Assembly: GCA_009929485.1 (NCBI GenBank)
Contig: SAAJ01000012.1
Span: forward strand, 1 to 64,000
Direction: 5' to 3'
Source of the DNA: Negativicutes bacterium
Lineage (GTDB): Bacteria > Bacillota > Negativicutes > Anaeromusales > Anaeromusaceae
Length of the DNA stretch: 64,000 nucleotides
Each line of letters opens with the position of its first letter. Position 1 is the stretch's first letter. Positions 27,106 to 35,860 of the stretch are shown here, in pieces. A model generated the notes under the pieces. It had not been told where the DNA came from. It made no database searches and was given only the letters and a program-made list of their open reading frames with translations. The position numbers were made by a program, and so were the translations under genes.

Positions 27106-27945
27106 TTATTGGTTTGCCTCATAATGCACTGAGTAGGAACCCAAGTTCTTCATCCACACACAACGACCTTGCACCGCCTTAATGGCCTCGGCAATTTTCG
27201 GCTGCGCCGCATCGCCGTCAACGTCCATTAAGAAAACGTACTCTCCCATTTTTGTTCGCGCCGGACGAGACTCAATGCGTGTTAAGTTGACTTCTCTTTT
27301 AGCAAATTCTGCTAAAAGCTCGTATAACCTGCCTGGTTTTTCGCCGTCAATACGACAAATCAAAGAAGTCTGCACCGATTCGCCCCTGCAGGAAACCGGT
27401 TCCTTCACCAGAAGCACAAAACGCGTACAATTTCCTTCATCATCCTGAATACCTCGCTCGAGCAGCTTCAAACCATACAATTCACCCAAAAGCGAGCTGC
27501 CAATGGCCGCATCACCGTCACCGGAAGCAACGCGCCGCGCCGCTTCTGCGGTGCTGACCACAGGAATTCTAGCCGCTTGAGGATACCGTCGTCCTAAAAA
27601 AGCCCTGCACTGCGCCAAGGCCTGAGGATGCGACAAAATGCTGTTTGGCTTCTCACAAGCCTGGGCTACCCATAAATCATGACGTATGGGCCAGCGCACA
27701 TCCTGCTGAATAAAAAGATCCAGCTCATGCACCAGCAAATCCAAGGTCACATTAACCGAGCCTTCCCAGGAGTTTTCAAAAGGAACGACACAGCAATCCG
27801 CTTCGCCTTGGGCCACCGCCCACATGGCGTCTTCGATGCTTGGAAATCCTTGTAACCGCCATTCGTCTTTTGCTAAAAATCGGGCTACTTCCTCACTATA
27901 GGTTCCTTCCGGTCCCAAATACGCCATGCATCGCTTCTGCGTCAT
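27106..27945 (-). CDS. pheA: Prephenate dehydratase
   Basis: 279 residues. The PDT domain begins AYLGPEGTYSEEVA and contains the NCTRFVLL motif near 182 (the Thr-Arg-Phe catalytic element). A C-terminal ACT domain (about 200-279) has ESRPARTKMGEYVF, the site of feedback by phenylalanine. Converts prephenate to phenylpyruvate in phenylalanine synthesis. RBS GAAAGGAAGG before ATG. Monofunctional, with no chorismate mutase domain. Confidence 0.97.
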   Translation of the reverse strand: MTQKRCMAYLGPEGTYSEEVARFLAKDEWRLQGFPSIEDAMWAVAQGEADCCVVPFENSWEGSVNVTLDLLVHELDLFIQQDVRWPIRHDLWVAQACEKPNSILSHPQALAQCRAFLGRRYPQAARIPVVSTAEAARRVASGDGDAAIGSSLLGELYGLKLLERGIQDDEGNCTRFVLLVKEPVSCRGESVQTSLICRIDGEKPGRLYELLAEFAKREVNLTRIESRPARTKMGEYVFLMDVDGDAAQPKIAEAIKAVQGRCVWMKNLGSYSVHYEANQ

Positions 27946-28069
27946 CCTTCTGCCTTCCTTTCTTTGTTATGTTCATGTTAGAACATAGTATAGCTGATAT
28001 TTTACAGTAACACAATATACGTTTTGTTAATAATTTGTTGTTCTTATGACATTGTCCACAATAAAAGAA

Positions 28070-28093
28070 GGTCCGCGCCTTGTGACGCGGACC
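28070..28093 (-). terminator. Terminator after the SHOCT gene
   Basis: ggtccgcg / cgcggacc with an 8-base loop, followed on the minus strand by a T-rich tail. Confidence 0.85.
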
Positions 28094-28112
28094 AATTATA
28101 CACTTACAGCTG

Positions 28113-28367
28113 CTATGACTTTTCTAATTCGTCTTTTCGTTCACGGTACTCTTCCAGCGTAATTTCGCCCTTGGCCAAGCGAAGCTTGAGCACTTCCAGC
28201 GCGTTGGTCGGCGCTTCCTCCTGCTTAGTAACCGAGCCGCCCTTCAGCGAGCGGAACAGCCACACTGCAAACAGTACCAGTACCGCCAGGACCAGCACAT
28301 GCATCAGCATGCCAATACCCATGCCCACATATCCCAAAGGTCCTCCGCTAAATCCATGCATCCACAT
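28113..28367 (-). CDS. Small membrane protein with SHOCT domain
   Basis: 84 residues from ATG 28367 (AAAGGAGGTG 6 bases upstream). Met/His/Gly-rich N-terminus (MWMHGFSGGPLGYVGMG), one membrane helix near 18-40 and a C-terminal SHOCT motif (ALEVLKLRLAKGEITLEEY). SHOCT is an oligomerisation or capping motif of unknown role. Last gene after the two-component pair, same strand. Confidence 0.88.
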   Translation of the reverse strand: MWMHGFSGGPLGYVGMGIGMLMHVLVLAVLVLFAVWLFRSLKGGSVTKQEEAPTNALEVLKLRLAKGEITLEEYRERKDELEKS

Positions 28368-28453
28368 ACGAAGCACCTCCTTTCTTTTCCTCATCTTCAG
28401 TATAGCGAAAGAGTATGAAGAAACGATGAAGAAATTGTGACATCTTTCGCACT

Positions 28454-29518
28454 TTAACCGTTCTTAAATCGCACTTCAAAGCAGCTGCCTTCACCCAAGC
28501 GGCTTTGCACCGTCACTTTACCTCCCTGGGCTTCCGCCAAGCGGCGCACAATAGCCAAGCCGATACCGGAACCGCCGCTGCGTCGATCTCTAGACGCGTC
28601 CACCCGGTAAAAATGCTCAAAAATATAAGGAAGATGCTCCGCCGCCATGCCTTCTCCCGTATCGCTGACTGCCAAAAGCACCTCGCTTTTTTCTTGTCGC
28701 ACAGCCACCGTCACCCGTCCGCCAGGAGGCGTATGACGCAGCGCATTGGTAAGTAAATTATAAATAATCTGGTTCATGCGTTGTCTATCCAAACGCACTG
28801 ACGGCACTTCTGCTGCTTCAGCCTGCAAGACCACCTGCTTTTCCTCAGCTAGAGGCTGCAGCATGCCTGCCGCTCGGGCCGCAAGCACGTGAAGCTTCAC
28901 CTCTTCTTTTACCAAAGGAAGCTGCCCGGTTTCCGCTAAAGATAGCTCCCGCAAGTCCTGAATCAAGCGGTTCAAATGCAGCGCCTCTTCCCGCAAAGAA
29001 GATAAGGTTTTTTCATCTGCCGGCACAATACCGTCCAGCATGCCTTCCAAATTACCTTGAATGACCGCTAAAGGCGTACGCAGTTCATGAGCGGCGTCGG
29101 CCAAGAACCGCTGCCGCATTTGAATGGCTTCCTTCAAGGACAAGGACATATGATTAAATGTTTCCGCCAGCTGTCCCACCTCATCTTTTTGCTCTACAGG
29201 TACCGTTTCCCCATAGCGCCCGTCAGCAATGCCTTCTGCGGCTTTTCCCAAGCGCCGCAGCGGTTCAGTAATGCTTCTGGCCAGAAAAAAACTAAACACC
29301 AAACCGAAAAAGACCATGACAGCACCTACCCCAAACAGCGAATCATGGATATTGTTAAGATACTCTTCCTCCTGTCCGCCGCCATGCATCCCCTGCATAA
29401 ACAAGTATGTTTCAAAATGCAGCATCATTTGGTAATTCGCCAAAAAAACCAAAACTACCACCGTTATGGTAATAGACAAAAACACCAAGCCGGCAATCCG
29501 GTATTGGATACTATTCAT
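28454..29518 (-). CDS. Membrane sensor histidine kinase
   Basis: 354 residues. Two membrane helices (about 8-28 and 60-82) flank a short outer loop of about 35 residues containing MQGMHGGGQ. HAMP near 85-135, H-box AAHELRTPLAVIQGN near 148, N-box NQIIYNLLTNALRHT near 245 and ATP-lid glycines DTGEGM and GSGIGLAI. It autophosphorylates and passes phosphate to the adjacent regulator, with which it overlaps by 4 bases (ATGA). The Met/His loop hints at a metal signal (inference). Confidence 0.93.
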   Translation of the reverse strand: MNSIQYRIAGLVFLSITITVVVLVFLANYQMMLHFETYLFMQGMHGGGQEEEYLNNIHDSLFGVGAVMVFFGLVFSFFLARSITEPLRRLGKAAEGIADGRYGETVPVEQKDEVGQLAETFNHMSLSLKEAIQMRQRFLADAAHELRTPLAVIQGNLEGMLDGIVPADEKTLSSLREEALHLNRLIQDLRELSLAETGQLPLVKEEVKLHVLAARAAGMLQPLAEEKQVVLQAEAAEVPSVRLDRQRMNQIIYNLLTNALRHTPPGGRVTVAVRQEKSEVLLAVSDTGEGMAAEHLPYIFEHFYRVDASRDRRSGGSGIGLAIVRRLAEAQGGKVTVQSRLGEGSCFEVRFKNG

Positions 29519-30189
29519 TCCGCTTCACTGCTCCATTTATAGCCTACGCCATATACAGTCTGCACCAGCTGCTGCTCTTCGCCCAACTTACGCCGCAAAT
29601 TCTTGATATGAGCGTCTACGGTACGCTCATAGCCTTCAAAAGCATAGCCTTGCACTTGTTCCACCAGCTGCAGTCTGGAAAAAACCCGTCCAGGTTTGGC
29701 TGCGAGAGTTTCCAGCAGTTTGTACTCTGTCGGCGTCAGTTCCAATTCTTTGCCATGCAGCAAGACTCGATGCTGTTCCATCAACATCACCAAGGGTCCT
29801 TGACGCAGTTCATTTTCCGCCGGCATCTCCCGGCGGCTGCGCCGCAAAATAGCCTTAGCCCGAGCTACTACTTCCCGGGGGCTGAACGGTTTCGTCACAT
29901 AGTCATCCGCCCCCAGCTCCAAGCCAATCAAACGATCCGCTTCTTCGTCCCGGGCTGTCAGCATTAAAATAGGCACATCACTGGTTTTGCGCAGACGCCG
30001 GCATACCTCCCAACCATCAAGACCGGGCAGCATTAAATCCAATACAATCAGATCCGGCGCTTCTCGCTGCGCCAGCTCCAACGCATCCGGACCGTTCGTT
30101 GCTTCCAAAACAGCAAAGCCGTTCTTTAAAAAATAGGCGCTTAGCAGCTCCAGGAGCTTTTGGTCGTCGTCTACAAGCAATACCCGCAA
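29515..30189 (-). CDS. OmpR/PhoB-family response regulator
   Basis: 224 residues, with a TTG start at 30189 chosen because AAAGGAGA lies 9 bases upstream and the length then fits the family. Receiver with VDDD near the start, phospho-acceptor Asp in LIVLDLMLPG near residue 51 and Lys in VTKPFSPREV near 102; C-terminal winged helix from about 130 (LELTPTEYKLLETL, RTVDAHIKNLRRKL). Partner of the overlapping kinase gene. Confidence 0.95.
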   Translation of the reverse strand: MRVLLVDDDQKLLELLSAYFLKNGFAVLEATNGPDALELAQREAPDLIVLDLMLPGLDGWEVCRRLRKTSDVPILMLTARDEEADRLIGLELGADDYVTKPFSPREVVARAKAILRRSRREMPAENELRQGPLVMLMEQHRVLLHGKELELTPTEYKLLETLAAKPGRVFSRLQLVEQVQGYAFEGYERTVDAHIKNLRRKLGEEQQLVQTVYGVGYKWSSEAE

Positions 30190-30222
30190 TGTATTCGCTC
30201 TCCTTTCCAAAATAGCATATTT

Positions 30223-30338
30223 AACAAGAGTATAAGGAGTGAAGGGAGGGTTGGACAGAAGGTTTTGTAATTCGAAAAACAGAGAAAACAAAGAGAGTCT
30301 TACTCTTCGTTTCCTCTGCCCTCTTCTTCTGCGTAAAA
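30223..30338. repeat. AACARGAG unit joined to a CAGAG-type hairpin
   Basis: aacaagagtataaggag, then gggagggttgg, then the inverted words cagagaaaac ... gtttcctctg. It lies between the response regulator and DUF6803 genes, inside the presumed operon. Confidence 0.7.
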
Positions 30339-30345
30339 TCAGTCT

Positions 30346-30852
30346 TTATTGCCCGTGATGCTGTCCATGCTGCATCATGCCGCCGTCCATCTGCGGTTGC
30401 CAGCCCATAATGGTCGGGTCCACCATGCCGAAGACCATGGCCACATGAGTGATGATCAGAAATGCGGTCAGCAGCAGAAAATGGTACTTCATTTTTTCCC
30501 TCGCCGACGCCTGCCCACCCCAAATTCCCAATTCTAATAAAGCAATAGCAACCAGCGGCACCCCGGCCAACAAATAGGAACCTACGGCTAAAACGTCAGC
30601 TGGCCCTCTCCACACCAAGTTCGGCAGCACCTGCGTTCCTAATTGGACCATAATTCCTGCAAAATACACTCCTAATACAATTCCCGCCACTTTATGAACC
30701 TGGCGCAATGTTCCTTCGTAGCGCTGCCTAAAGAGCAGCACAAACTCCATGGCTACCAAAGCTTCGGCTAACGCCACCGGAATCACCATGTAAATAATCA
30801 AGTTCCAAGGCTGGCTGGCCGCCAGCAGCTCCATATAATGGGTCATGCTCAT
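30346..30852 (-). CDS. DUF6803-like membrane protein with Met/His-rich tail
   Basis: 168 residues from ATG 30852 (GAGGAGG upstream). Four to five membrane helices (IIYMVIPVALAEALVAMEF; VAGIVLGVYFAGIMVQL; VGSYLLAGVPLVAIALLEL; FLLLTAFLIITHVAMVF). The C-terminus MDGGMMQHGQHHGQ is rich in Met and His, a pattern that often binds copper or silver. It lies upstream of the two-component genes on the same strand. Family assignment is from memory. Confidence 0.75.
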   Translation of the reverse strand: MSMTHYMELLAASQPWNLIIYMVIPVALAEALVAMEFVLLFRQRYEGTLRQVHKVAGIVLGVYFAGIMVQLGTQVLPNLVWRGPADVLAVGSYLLAGVPLVAIALLELGIWGGQASAREKMKYHFLLLTAFLIITHVAMVFGMVDPTIMGWQPQMDGGMMQHGQHHGQ

Positions 30853-30961
30853 TTGAAATTCCTCCTCAGTTCTTTTGTTGTTCCTTGTTTTAAGGATAGC
30901 CAACAATTGTGAAGAACTGATGAAGAAAGTATGCGCAAATCATGAGGAAACTCTATATTTT

Positions 30962-31008
30962 GAACAAGAGAATCAGAGTGACCGGAGGATACAACGGAGG
31001 ACTATCGC
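30962..31008 (+). repeat. Single AACARGAG repeat unit
   Basis: gaacaagagaatcagag, then accggaggata and cggaggacta. It lies 25 bases from the MITE-like element copy 2; together they fill most of the 343-base gap upstream of the DUF6803 gene. Confidence 0.7.
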
Positions 31009-31033
31009 TTTTTTATAACTCTACTATGCACGA

Positions 31034-31195
31034 GGGAGCTGCTGGTTTAATGAGTTCATCGCCAGAACAAAATATTTTTTAGCTTAGCAAGAAAGGGCGG
31101 CTGCAGGAATAGCACCGCTATTTCAAGGTTGCCCTGACACAGCTAGGCGGAAAAAGAATTGTCCTGGCGTGTGTACGAATAAACCAGCAGCTCCC
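31034..31195. repeat. MITE-like hairpin element, copy 2, abutting the lytT stop
   Basis: 162 bases with perfect 16-base terminal inverted repeats (gggagctgctggttta / taaaccagcagctccc). Inner arms cgccag/ctggcg differ from copy 1 but still pair. Its right end touches the TAA of the leftward response regulator gene. Confidence 0.88.
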
Positions 31196-31915
31196 TTAGA
31201 ACCCAAACGCCTGCTTCAGCGCTTTAGCCTTATTCCGGCTGACAGGCACTTCGTGCCCATTTTTCATGCGCAAAAGGAACGAGCCATGAAACCAAGGAAC
31301 GATCTCGCGAATTTCCGCTAAATTGACCAAATACTGGCGGTGCACCCGCAGGAAAGACTGCTCCTCCAGCAGTTCCTCCACTTCTTTCAGACTCAACGGA
31401 CACAACTGCTTGTTCTCCGCCGTGTGCACAAAAACATCTTTTTCGTTAACCTGCACAAAAACAATGTCTTTAGGGTCCAGGGGCACAATATTGCCTTTTT
31501 CCAATACGCAAATCCGGCACAATGCCGGCTGCGCTTCGCCGCTGCTGCGCAAAGAAAAGGAACGAATTTTGCGCAAGACCTCTGCTAAGCGATCTTCTTC
31601 GATCGGCTTGGTCAAGTAGCCCACTGCCGAGGTAGCAAACGCCTCTAACGCGTGCTCGGTAAAAGCCGTTACAAAAATGATCAGCGGCGGCCGCGACAGT
31701 TGCTTGAGTTTCTGCGCCAGCTCCAAACCGCTAAGGCCGGGCATTTGAATATCGAGAAACAAAATATCGATGGAATGCTCCACTAAATACGCCAAGGAGT
31801 CGGCTGCACGGGAAAATTTAGCGCAAATTTCGATATCCACATACTGTTTCAACAAATACTCAATTTCATCGCAAATGGGCGCTTCATCATCGACAATAAC
31901 CACCTTATACCGCAT
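31196..31915 (-). CDS. lytT: LytTR-family response regulator
   Basis: 239 residues from ATG 31915 (AAGGAAC upstream). Receiver with VDDE, phospho-acceptor Asp in DILFLDIQMPG near 54 and Lys in GYLTKPIEE; C-terminal LytTR DNA-binding domain (VNEKDVFVHT; FLRVHRQYLVNLAEI). The start overlaps the 3' end of the LytS-type kinase gene. Paired sensors of this type commonly control an adjacent transporter, here the DASS gene just upstream (inference). Confidence 0.93.
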   Translation of the reverse strand: MRYKVVIVDDEAPICDEIEYLLKQYVDIEICAKFSRAADSLAYLVEHSIDILFLDIQMPGLSGLELAQKLKQLSRPPLIIFVTAFTEHALEAFATSAVGYLTKPIEEDRLAEVLRKIRSFSLRSSGEAQPALCRICVLEKGNIVPLDPKDIVFVQVNEKDVFVHTAENKQLCPLSLKEVEELLEEQSFLRVHRQYLVNLAEIREIVPWFHGSFLLRMKNGHEVPVSRNKAKALKQAFGF

Positions 31916-33596
31916 GCTGTACCGTTCCTTTCCAGGGAATGCGAAGCTCCACTTGCGTTCCCTGCCCTTCCTGGCTTTGCACCTGCAGACCCGCTTCTTC
32001 TCCAAAAAGGCTTACCAAGCGGCCGTTGACATTTTTCAAGCCAATACCGTCGCTGCGAAAGTCTTTCAATTTTTGCAGCGTTTCTTCCTGCATGCCAATA
32101 CCATTATCGCAAACTCGAATGATTACTTGCTCTTTTTCATAAAAAGCCAGAATCTCTAATTCACACGCGTCTGTCTTCGGAAAAAGTCCGTGCTGCACCG
32201 CGTTCTCCACCAAGGGCTGCACCGACAAGACCGGCACCAAAACCTGCTTCACCTCTTCCGCCGCGTGTATCTGTACGCGCAAGCGGCTGCCAAAACGACG
32301 TTTGGCAATTTCCAAGTACGCATGAATTCCCTCCAGCTCATCGCCCAAGGTAACCACATCCTGGCGCTGCTGAAAGCTGCGTTTTAAGAGCGTAGATAAA
32401 TGCGATAAAAGCTGCCGCGCCGTATCCGGATCGGTACGGCAAAAGGACATGATAATCGACAAAGTATTAAACAAGAAATGCGGATTAATCTGCGCCTGCA
32501 GCGCCTTCAGTTCCGCCTTCTCCCGCATCAAAACCTGCTGATCCATCTCCGCCAACTCCAGTTGCACCGACAAAAGATGCGCGACGCCGCTGGCAATGCG
32601 AATGTCAAAAGGTGAAATTCCATCCTCATGAGACCTGAAAAGCTTAATCGTGCCTATGGCCTTGCCATGCGCCATTAACGGCGCAATCACGCTGGACCGC
32701 AGCGGACACGACAGTTGCGGGCACTCCCGGATGCCCTCATTCTTGTGCACAACCACCTGACCGTTCTGCAGGGCCTCCCTAGTAGCCTTACCGGCAATGG
32801 CTTGCCCGGCGGTATGATGGTCCGCGCCGGCGCCGATAAAGGCAATGATCTTTTCCCTATCCGTGACCGCCACCGCGTCCATGTTCGTGATATCGTGAAT
32901 AATGCCGGCAATCATCCCCGCCGAATCCTCATTCAATCCTTGGCGGGCATATGGCAGCGCCTGTGTGGCAATATCAAGAGCCTGCTCCGCCGCCTTAGCT
33001 CCATAAAGAGATTGTTCTTCGCGAATGTTCTTCAAAATGACAATAAAAATAATGGTGCCCACGACACTTACGATCGTCGTTGGCAAAGCAATGGCCTTTT
33101 CCATAGCAAGCGCTTTCTCATAGGGCTGCGCCAGCAGCATAACTAGGCTTTTTTGGATAAACTCGCCTGCCAAGGCTACCGCAGCGCCTGTTTTCCAATC
33201 TAGTCTCGCAAAACCCACTTTACGCCGAACCAAGCCCGCCATCAGACCTACCAAAAGGCTGGCTAACGCACAAATTTCCGCCGTAAAGCCGCCGATCGAA
33301 TAGCGATGAATGGCGCTGGCGGCTCCTGTAGCCAGCCCTACCAGCGGCCCGCCCATAAAGCCGCTCATAATCACCCCTACCATGCGGGTATTGGCCAAGG
33401 CGTCATGAACAGGAATTCCCGTATACGTACCAATAGCCGATAAGATAGAAAAAGCCACGCTCAAAATCAGCCAATGCTTTAACCGATAAGGCTGTGTAGC
33501 GCACTGAATGATATAGCGGTTTCGCCCCATCAAATACGCCGCTAACGCCACAAAAGACATATTTAAACTTAACTGCAGCAGCAATTCGAGATCCAT
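31905..33596 (-). CDS. lytS: LytS-family membrane sensor kinase
   Basis: 563 residues from ATG 33596 (GAGGGAGA upstream). An N-terminal 5TM-Lyt domain (about 1-190), a GAF domain (about 215-345), then a His_kinase region with INPHFLFNTLSIIM near 368 (phospho-His) and an ATPase domain near 455-560 (VQPLVENAVQHGL, CDNGIGM). The GAF segment has spaced Cys residues (CPQLSCP). It detects an unknown signal at the membrane and phosphorylates the LytTR partner. Confidence 0.93.
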   Translation of the reverse strand: MDLELLLQLSLNMSFVALAAYLMGRNRYIIQCATQPYRLKHWLILSVAFSILSAIGTYTGIPVHDALANTRMVGVIMSGFMGGPLVGLATGAASAIHRYSIGGFTAEICALASLLVGLMAGLVRRKVGFARLDWKTGAAVALAGEFIQKSLVMLLAQPYEKALAMEKAIALPTTIVSVVGTIIFIVILKNIREEQSLYGAKAAEQALDIATQALPYARQGLNEDSAGMIAGIIHDITNMDAVAVTDREKIIAFIGAGADHHTAGQAIAGKATREALQNGQVVVHKNEGIRECPQLSCPLRSSVIAPLMAHGKAIGTIKLFRSHEDGISPFDIRIASGVAHLLSVQLELAEMDQQVLMREKAELKALQAQINPHFLFNTLSIIMSFCRTDPDTARQLLSHLSTLLKRSFQQRQDVVTLGDELEGIHAYLEIAKRRFGSRLRVQIHAAEEVKQVLVPVLSVQPLVENAVQHGLFPKTDACELEILAFYEKEQVIIRVCDNGIGMQEETLQKLKDFRSDGIGLKNVNGRLVSLFGEEAGLQVQSQEGQGTQVELRIPWKGTVQHAV

Positions 33597-33751
33597 ACTA
33601 ATCTCCCTCTGTGTCATTTTCTTCAGTGTATCACGATTAAAAAAAAGACGCCAACCTCTTCCAAAAGGCGGCGTCCACAACAAAAAAATATATTGCACGC
33701 CGAAAAAGACCTACTCGTCTTACCCGGCATCGGGGAATCAGTCAAACTTCC

Positions 33752-35248
33752 TTACACAAGTCCAAGCCACTTCCAGTAGGTGGAAGCCAACACCAGTGTC
33801 AGCACATAAGCGATAATGCACAACGGTACGCCAGTGCGAATAAAATCTTTAACTTCAAAGGTTTCCGTCGCGTAGGCTACCATATTCTGCGGCGCATTGA
33901 CCGGCAAAATAAAGCCGAAGCTGATAACATACTGCAGCAGCATGGTCATGCCCACGACATTGACCCCTGCTTCGGGCGGCATGCCCTGCAGAATGGAAAT
34001 AATAATCGGAATCATCGCAGCCGCCAAAGCGGTCGCACTGGCAAAACCAAGATGAATAATAATCAAAAACGCAGCCAATACCGCAAAAACGATCAATGCC
34101 GGCATCATTTGCAGACCAAACCAGCCTACGATCATTTTAGCCAGCCATGCAGCCGCTTTGGTTGACAGAATGGCCGAACCTAAGCTGATGCCCACGCCGA
34201 AGAGCAGCAGCGTGCCCCAGGGAATCTTGCTCTGCGCTTCTTTCCAGTTCATAATGCCGATGCCAGGCAGCAGCATCAAGGAAATAGCCGCAATGGTCGT
34301 CGACGAGGTATCAAAATTATGGAGTATTTTTTCCGTAGCCCAGAAGCAAAGAAGCACAAGGGAAATAGCGAACAGTTTTTTCTCCTCTGCCTTCATCGGG
34401 CCTAATTGCGCCAATTCCCTGGCGATGGTTTCTTTACCGCCTTCGATTTCGCGGGTTTCCGGCGGCATCATTTTCAGCAAAATGTAATAGAGGACTATCG
34501 ACATAATAATGGCGAACGGAGCGGCGGCAATAAACCAGTCCAGCCAGCTGATATAAACGCCCAGCTGCTTTTCAATAAAGCCCAGAGCGATCATATTCTG
34601 CGCAGCCGCCGTCTTAATGCCCACATTCCAAATGCTGTCCGCCTGGGCAATGGCGATCATCAGCATACCTGCAAAACGGCTTTTTTTCTCCACGCCAAAG
34701 GCTAGAATAATCCCCATAACAATGGGTACCATACAGGATACGCGCGCTGTCGTGCTGGGAACAAAAAAGCTCAAGAAAAAGCCGACAAAAATAACGCCTG
34801 CCAGCACTCGATTGGTGCGGGCGCCGATTTTCGACAAAATCACCAAGGCAATACGCCGATCCAAACCGGTTTTGGTCATGGCCGCCGCTAGGAACAACGC
34901 GCCGCCGACCAAGGCCAGCGCCGTATTGCTAAAGCCCCCCAGGGCCATGGTCAAGCCTTTGGAAGTTCCCAAAAGCTTGGCGGGACTTGCCACATCAGGA
35001 GCTGTACCCAAAAGAAAAGCCATTAAAGACAAGATAATGGCGGCGCTGGTCGGATACGAAACCGCTTCAGACATCCAAATAATAACGGAAAAAACCAGAA
35101 TGCCCAGCATGCGATGCCCTGCCGTAGGCAAGCCCGCGGGCGTCGGCAGCGCCAGGATGATTCCCAAGATAATAACAGCCGCTGCCAGAAACAAATACTG
35201 CTTCTGGCATTTGCTCTCAGCGGAACCGCTTTGTGTTGTTTTCGACAT
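33752..35248 (-). CDS. DASS-family anion:Na+ symporter (dicarboxylate/tricarboxylate type)
   Basis: 498 residues from ATG 35248 (AAGGTGG upstream), about 12 membrane segments, starting with a short cytosolic tail. Family features: FVPSTTARVSCMVPI near 172, where the SNT/STT-type sodium and carboxylate site lies, and LPVNAPQNMVAYATETFEVKDF near the C-terminus. It imports a di- or tricarboxylate with sodium. Between LytS/LytT and korDABC, it may supply a substrate such as 2-oxoglutarate, succinate, malate or citrate; which one is not visible. Confidence 0.92.
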   Translation of the reverse strand: MSKTTQSGSAESKCQKQYLFLAAAVIILGIILALPTPAGLPTAGHRMLGILVFSVIIWMSEAVSYPTSAAIILSLMAFLLGTAPDVASPAKLLGTSKGLTMALGGFSNTALALVGGALFLAAAMTKTGLDRRIALVILSKIGARTNRVLAGVIFVGFFLSFFVPSTTARVSCMVPIVMGIILAFGVEKKSRFAGMLMIAIAQADSIWNVGIKTAAAQNMIALGFIEKQLGVYISWLDWFIAAAPFAIIMSIVLYYILLKMMPPETREIEGGKETIARELAQLGPMKAEEKKLFAISLVLLCFWATEKILHNFDTSSTTIAAISLMLLPGIGIMNWKEAQSKIPWGTLLLFGVGISLGSAILSTKAAAWLAKMIVGWFGLQMMPALIVFAVLAAFLIIIHLGFASATALAAAMIPIIISILQGMPPEAGVNVVGMTMLLQYVISFGFILPVNAPQNMVAYATETFEVKDFIRTGVPLCIIAYVLTLVLASTYWKWLGLV

Positions 35249-35325
35249 AAACTTCCACCTTTTCCTTAAAAACATTGAAACAAATTATATCATTTTCTCA
35301 AGGAGTGTGAATTGAGACTATGTCC

Positions 35326-35859
35326 TTATTTTTTTGCCGAAATCAGCGCCGCTCCCAAGGATAAAGCCTTTTGATTGACCTCTTCCGTTCCCGCCGGTAC
35401 GCGGGACAGCACGGCTTTGACCAAAGATTCTTTAGTCACCACATCCGTCAGCTCCACAATCGCTCCCAAAGCCACAATGTTGGCGAATAGATCCCGGCCC
35501 AGCTCCTCCTTCGCCGTAGCCGTAATAGGCAGCTCGTAGACGCGGCTGAGACGCTCAGGAACCTGCTGCACCAGCATGGAGTCGGTTATTAAAATGCCGT
35601 CGTCCGGCAAATCAGTGGCATACTTATCAAGAGCCGCTTGCGTCATGGCCAACACTAAGTTCGGCTTGGTCACTTTGGGAAAATGAATGGGCTTATTGGA
35701 AATGAGCACTTCGGACTTACTGGAGCCGCCGCGGGCTTCCGGGCCGTACGACTGCGACTGAATGGCCAGCTTGCCGTCTAAAATAGCCGCTTCCGCCAGA
35801 ATAATGCCGCCTAAAATGAGGCCCTGGCCGCCGGAACCGGAAAGACGCAATTCCAACAT
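35326..35859 (-). CDS. korC: 2-oxoacid:ferredoxin oxidoreductase, gamma subunit
   Basis: 177 residues. GSGGQGLILGGIILAEAA at the N-terminus and SQSYGPEARGGSSKSEVLIS near 37 are hallmarks of the gamma domain that binds CoA. The start is one base after the korB stop. With the alpha, beta and ferredoxin subunits it carries out reversible decarboxylation of a 2-oxoacid to acyl-CoA with ferredoxin as electron acceptor. Confidence 0.94.
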   Translation of the reverse strand: MLELRLSGSGGQGLILGGIILAEAAILDGKLAIQSQSYGPEARGGSSKSEVLISNKPIHFPKVTKPNLVLAMTQAALDKYATDLPDDGILITDSMLVQQVPERLSRVYELPITATAKEELGRDLFANIVALGAIVELTDVVTKESLVKAVLSRVPAGTEEVNQKALSLGAALISAKK

Positions 35860-35860
35860 C

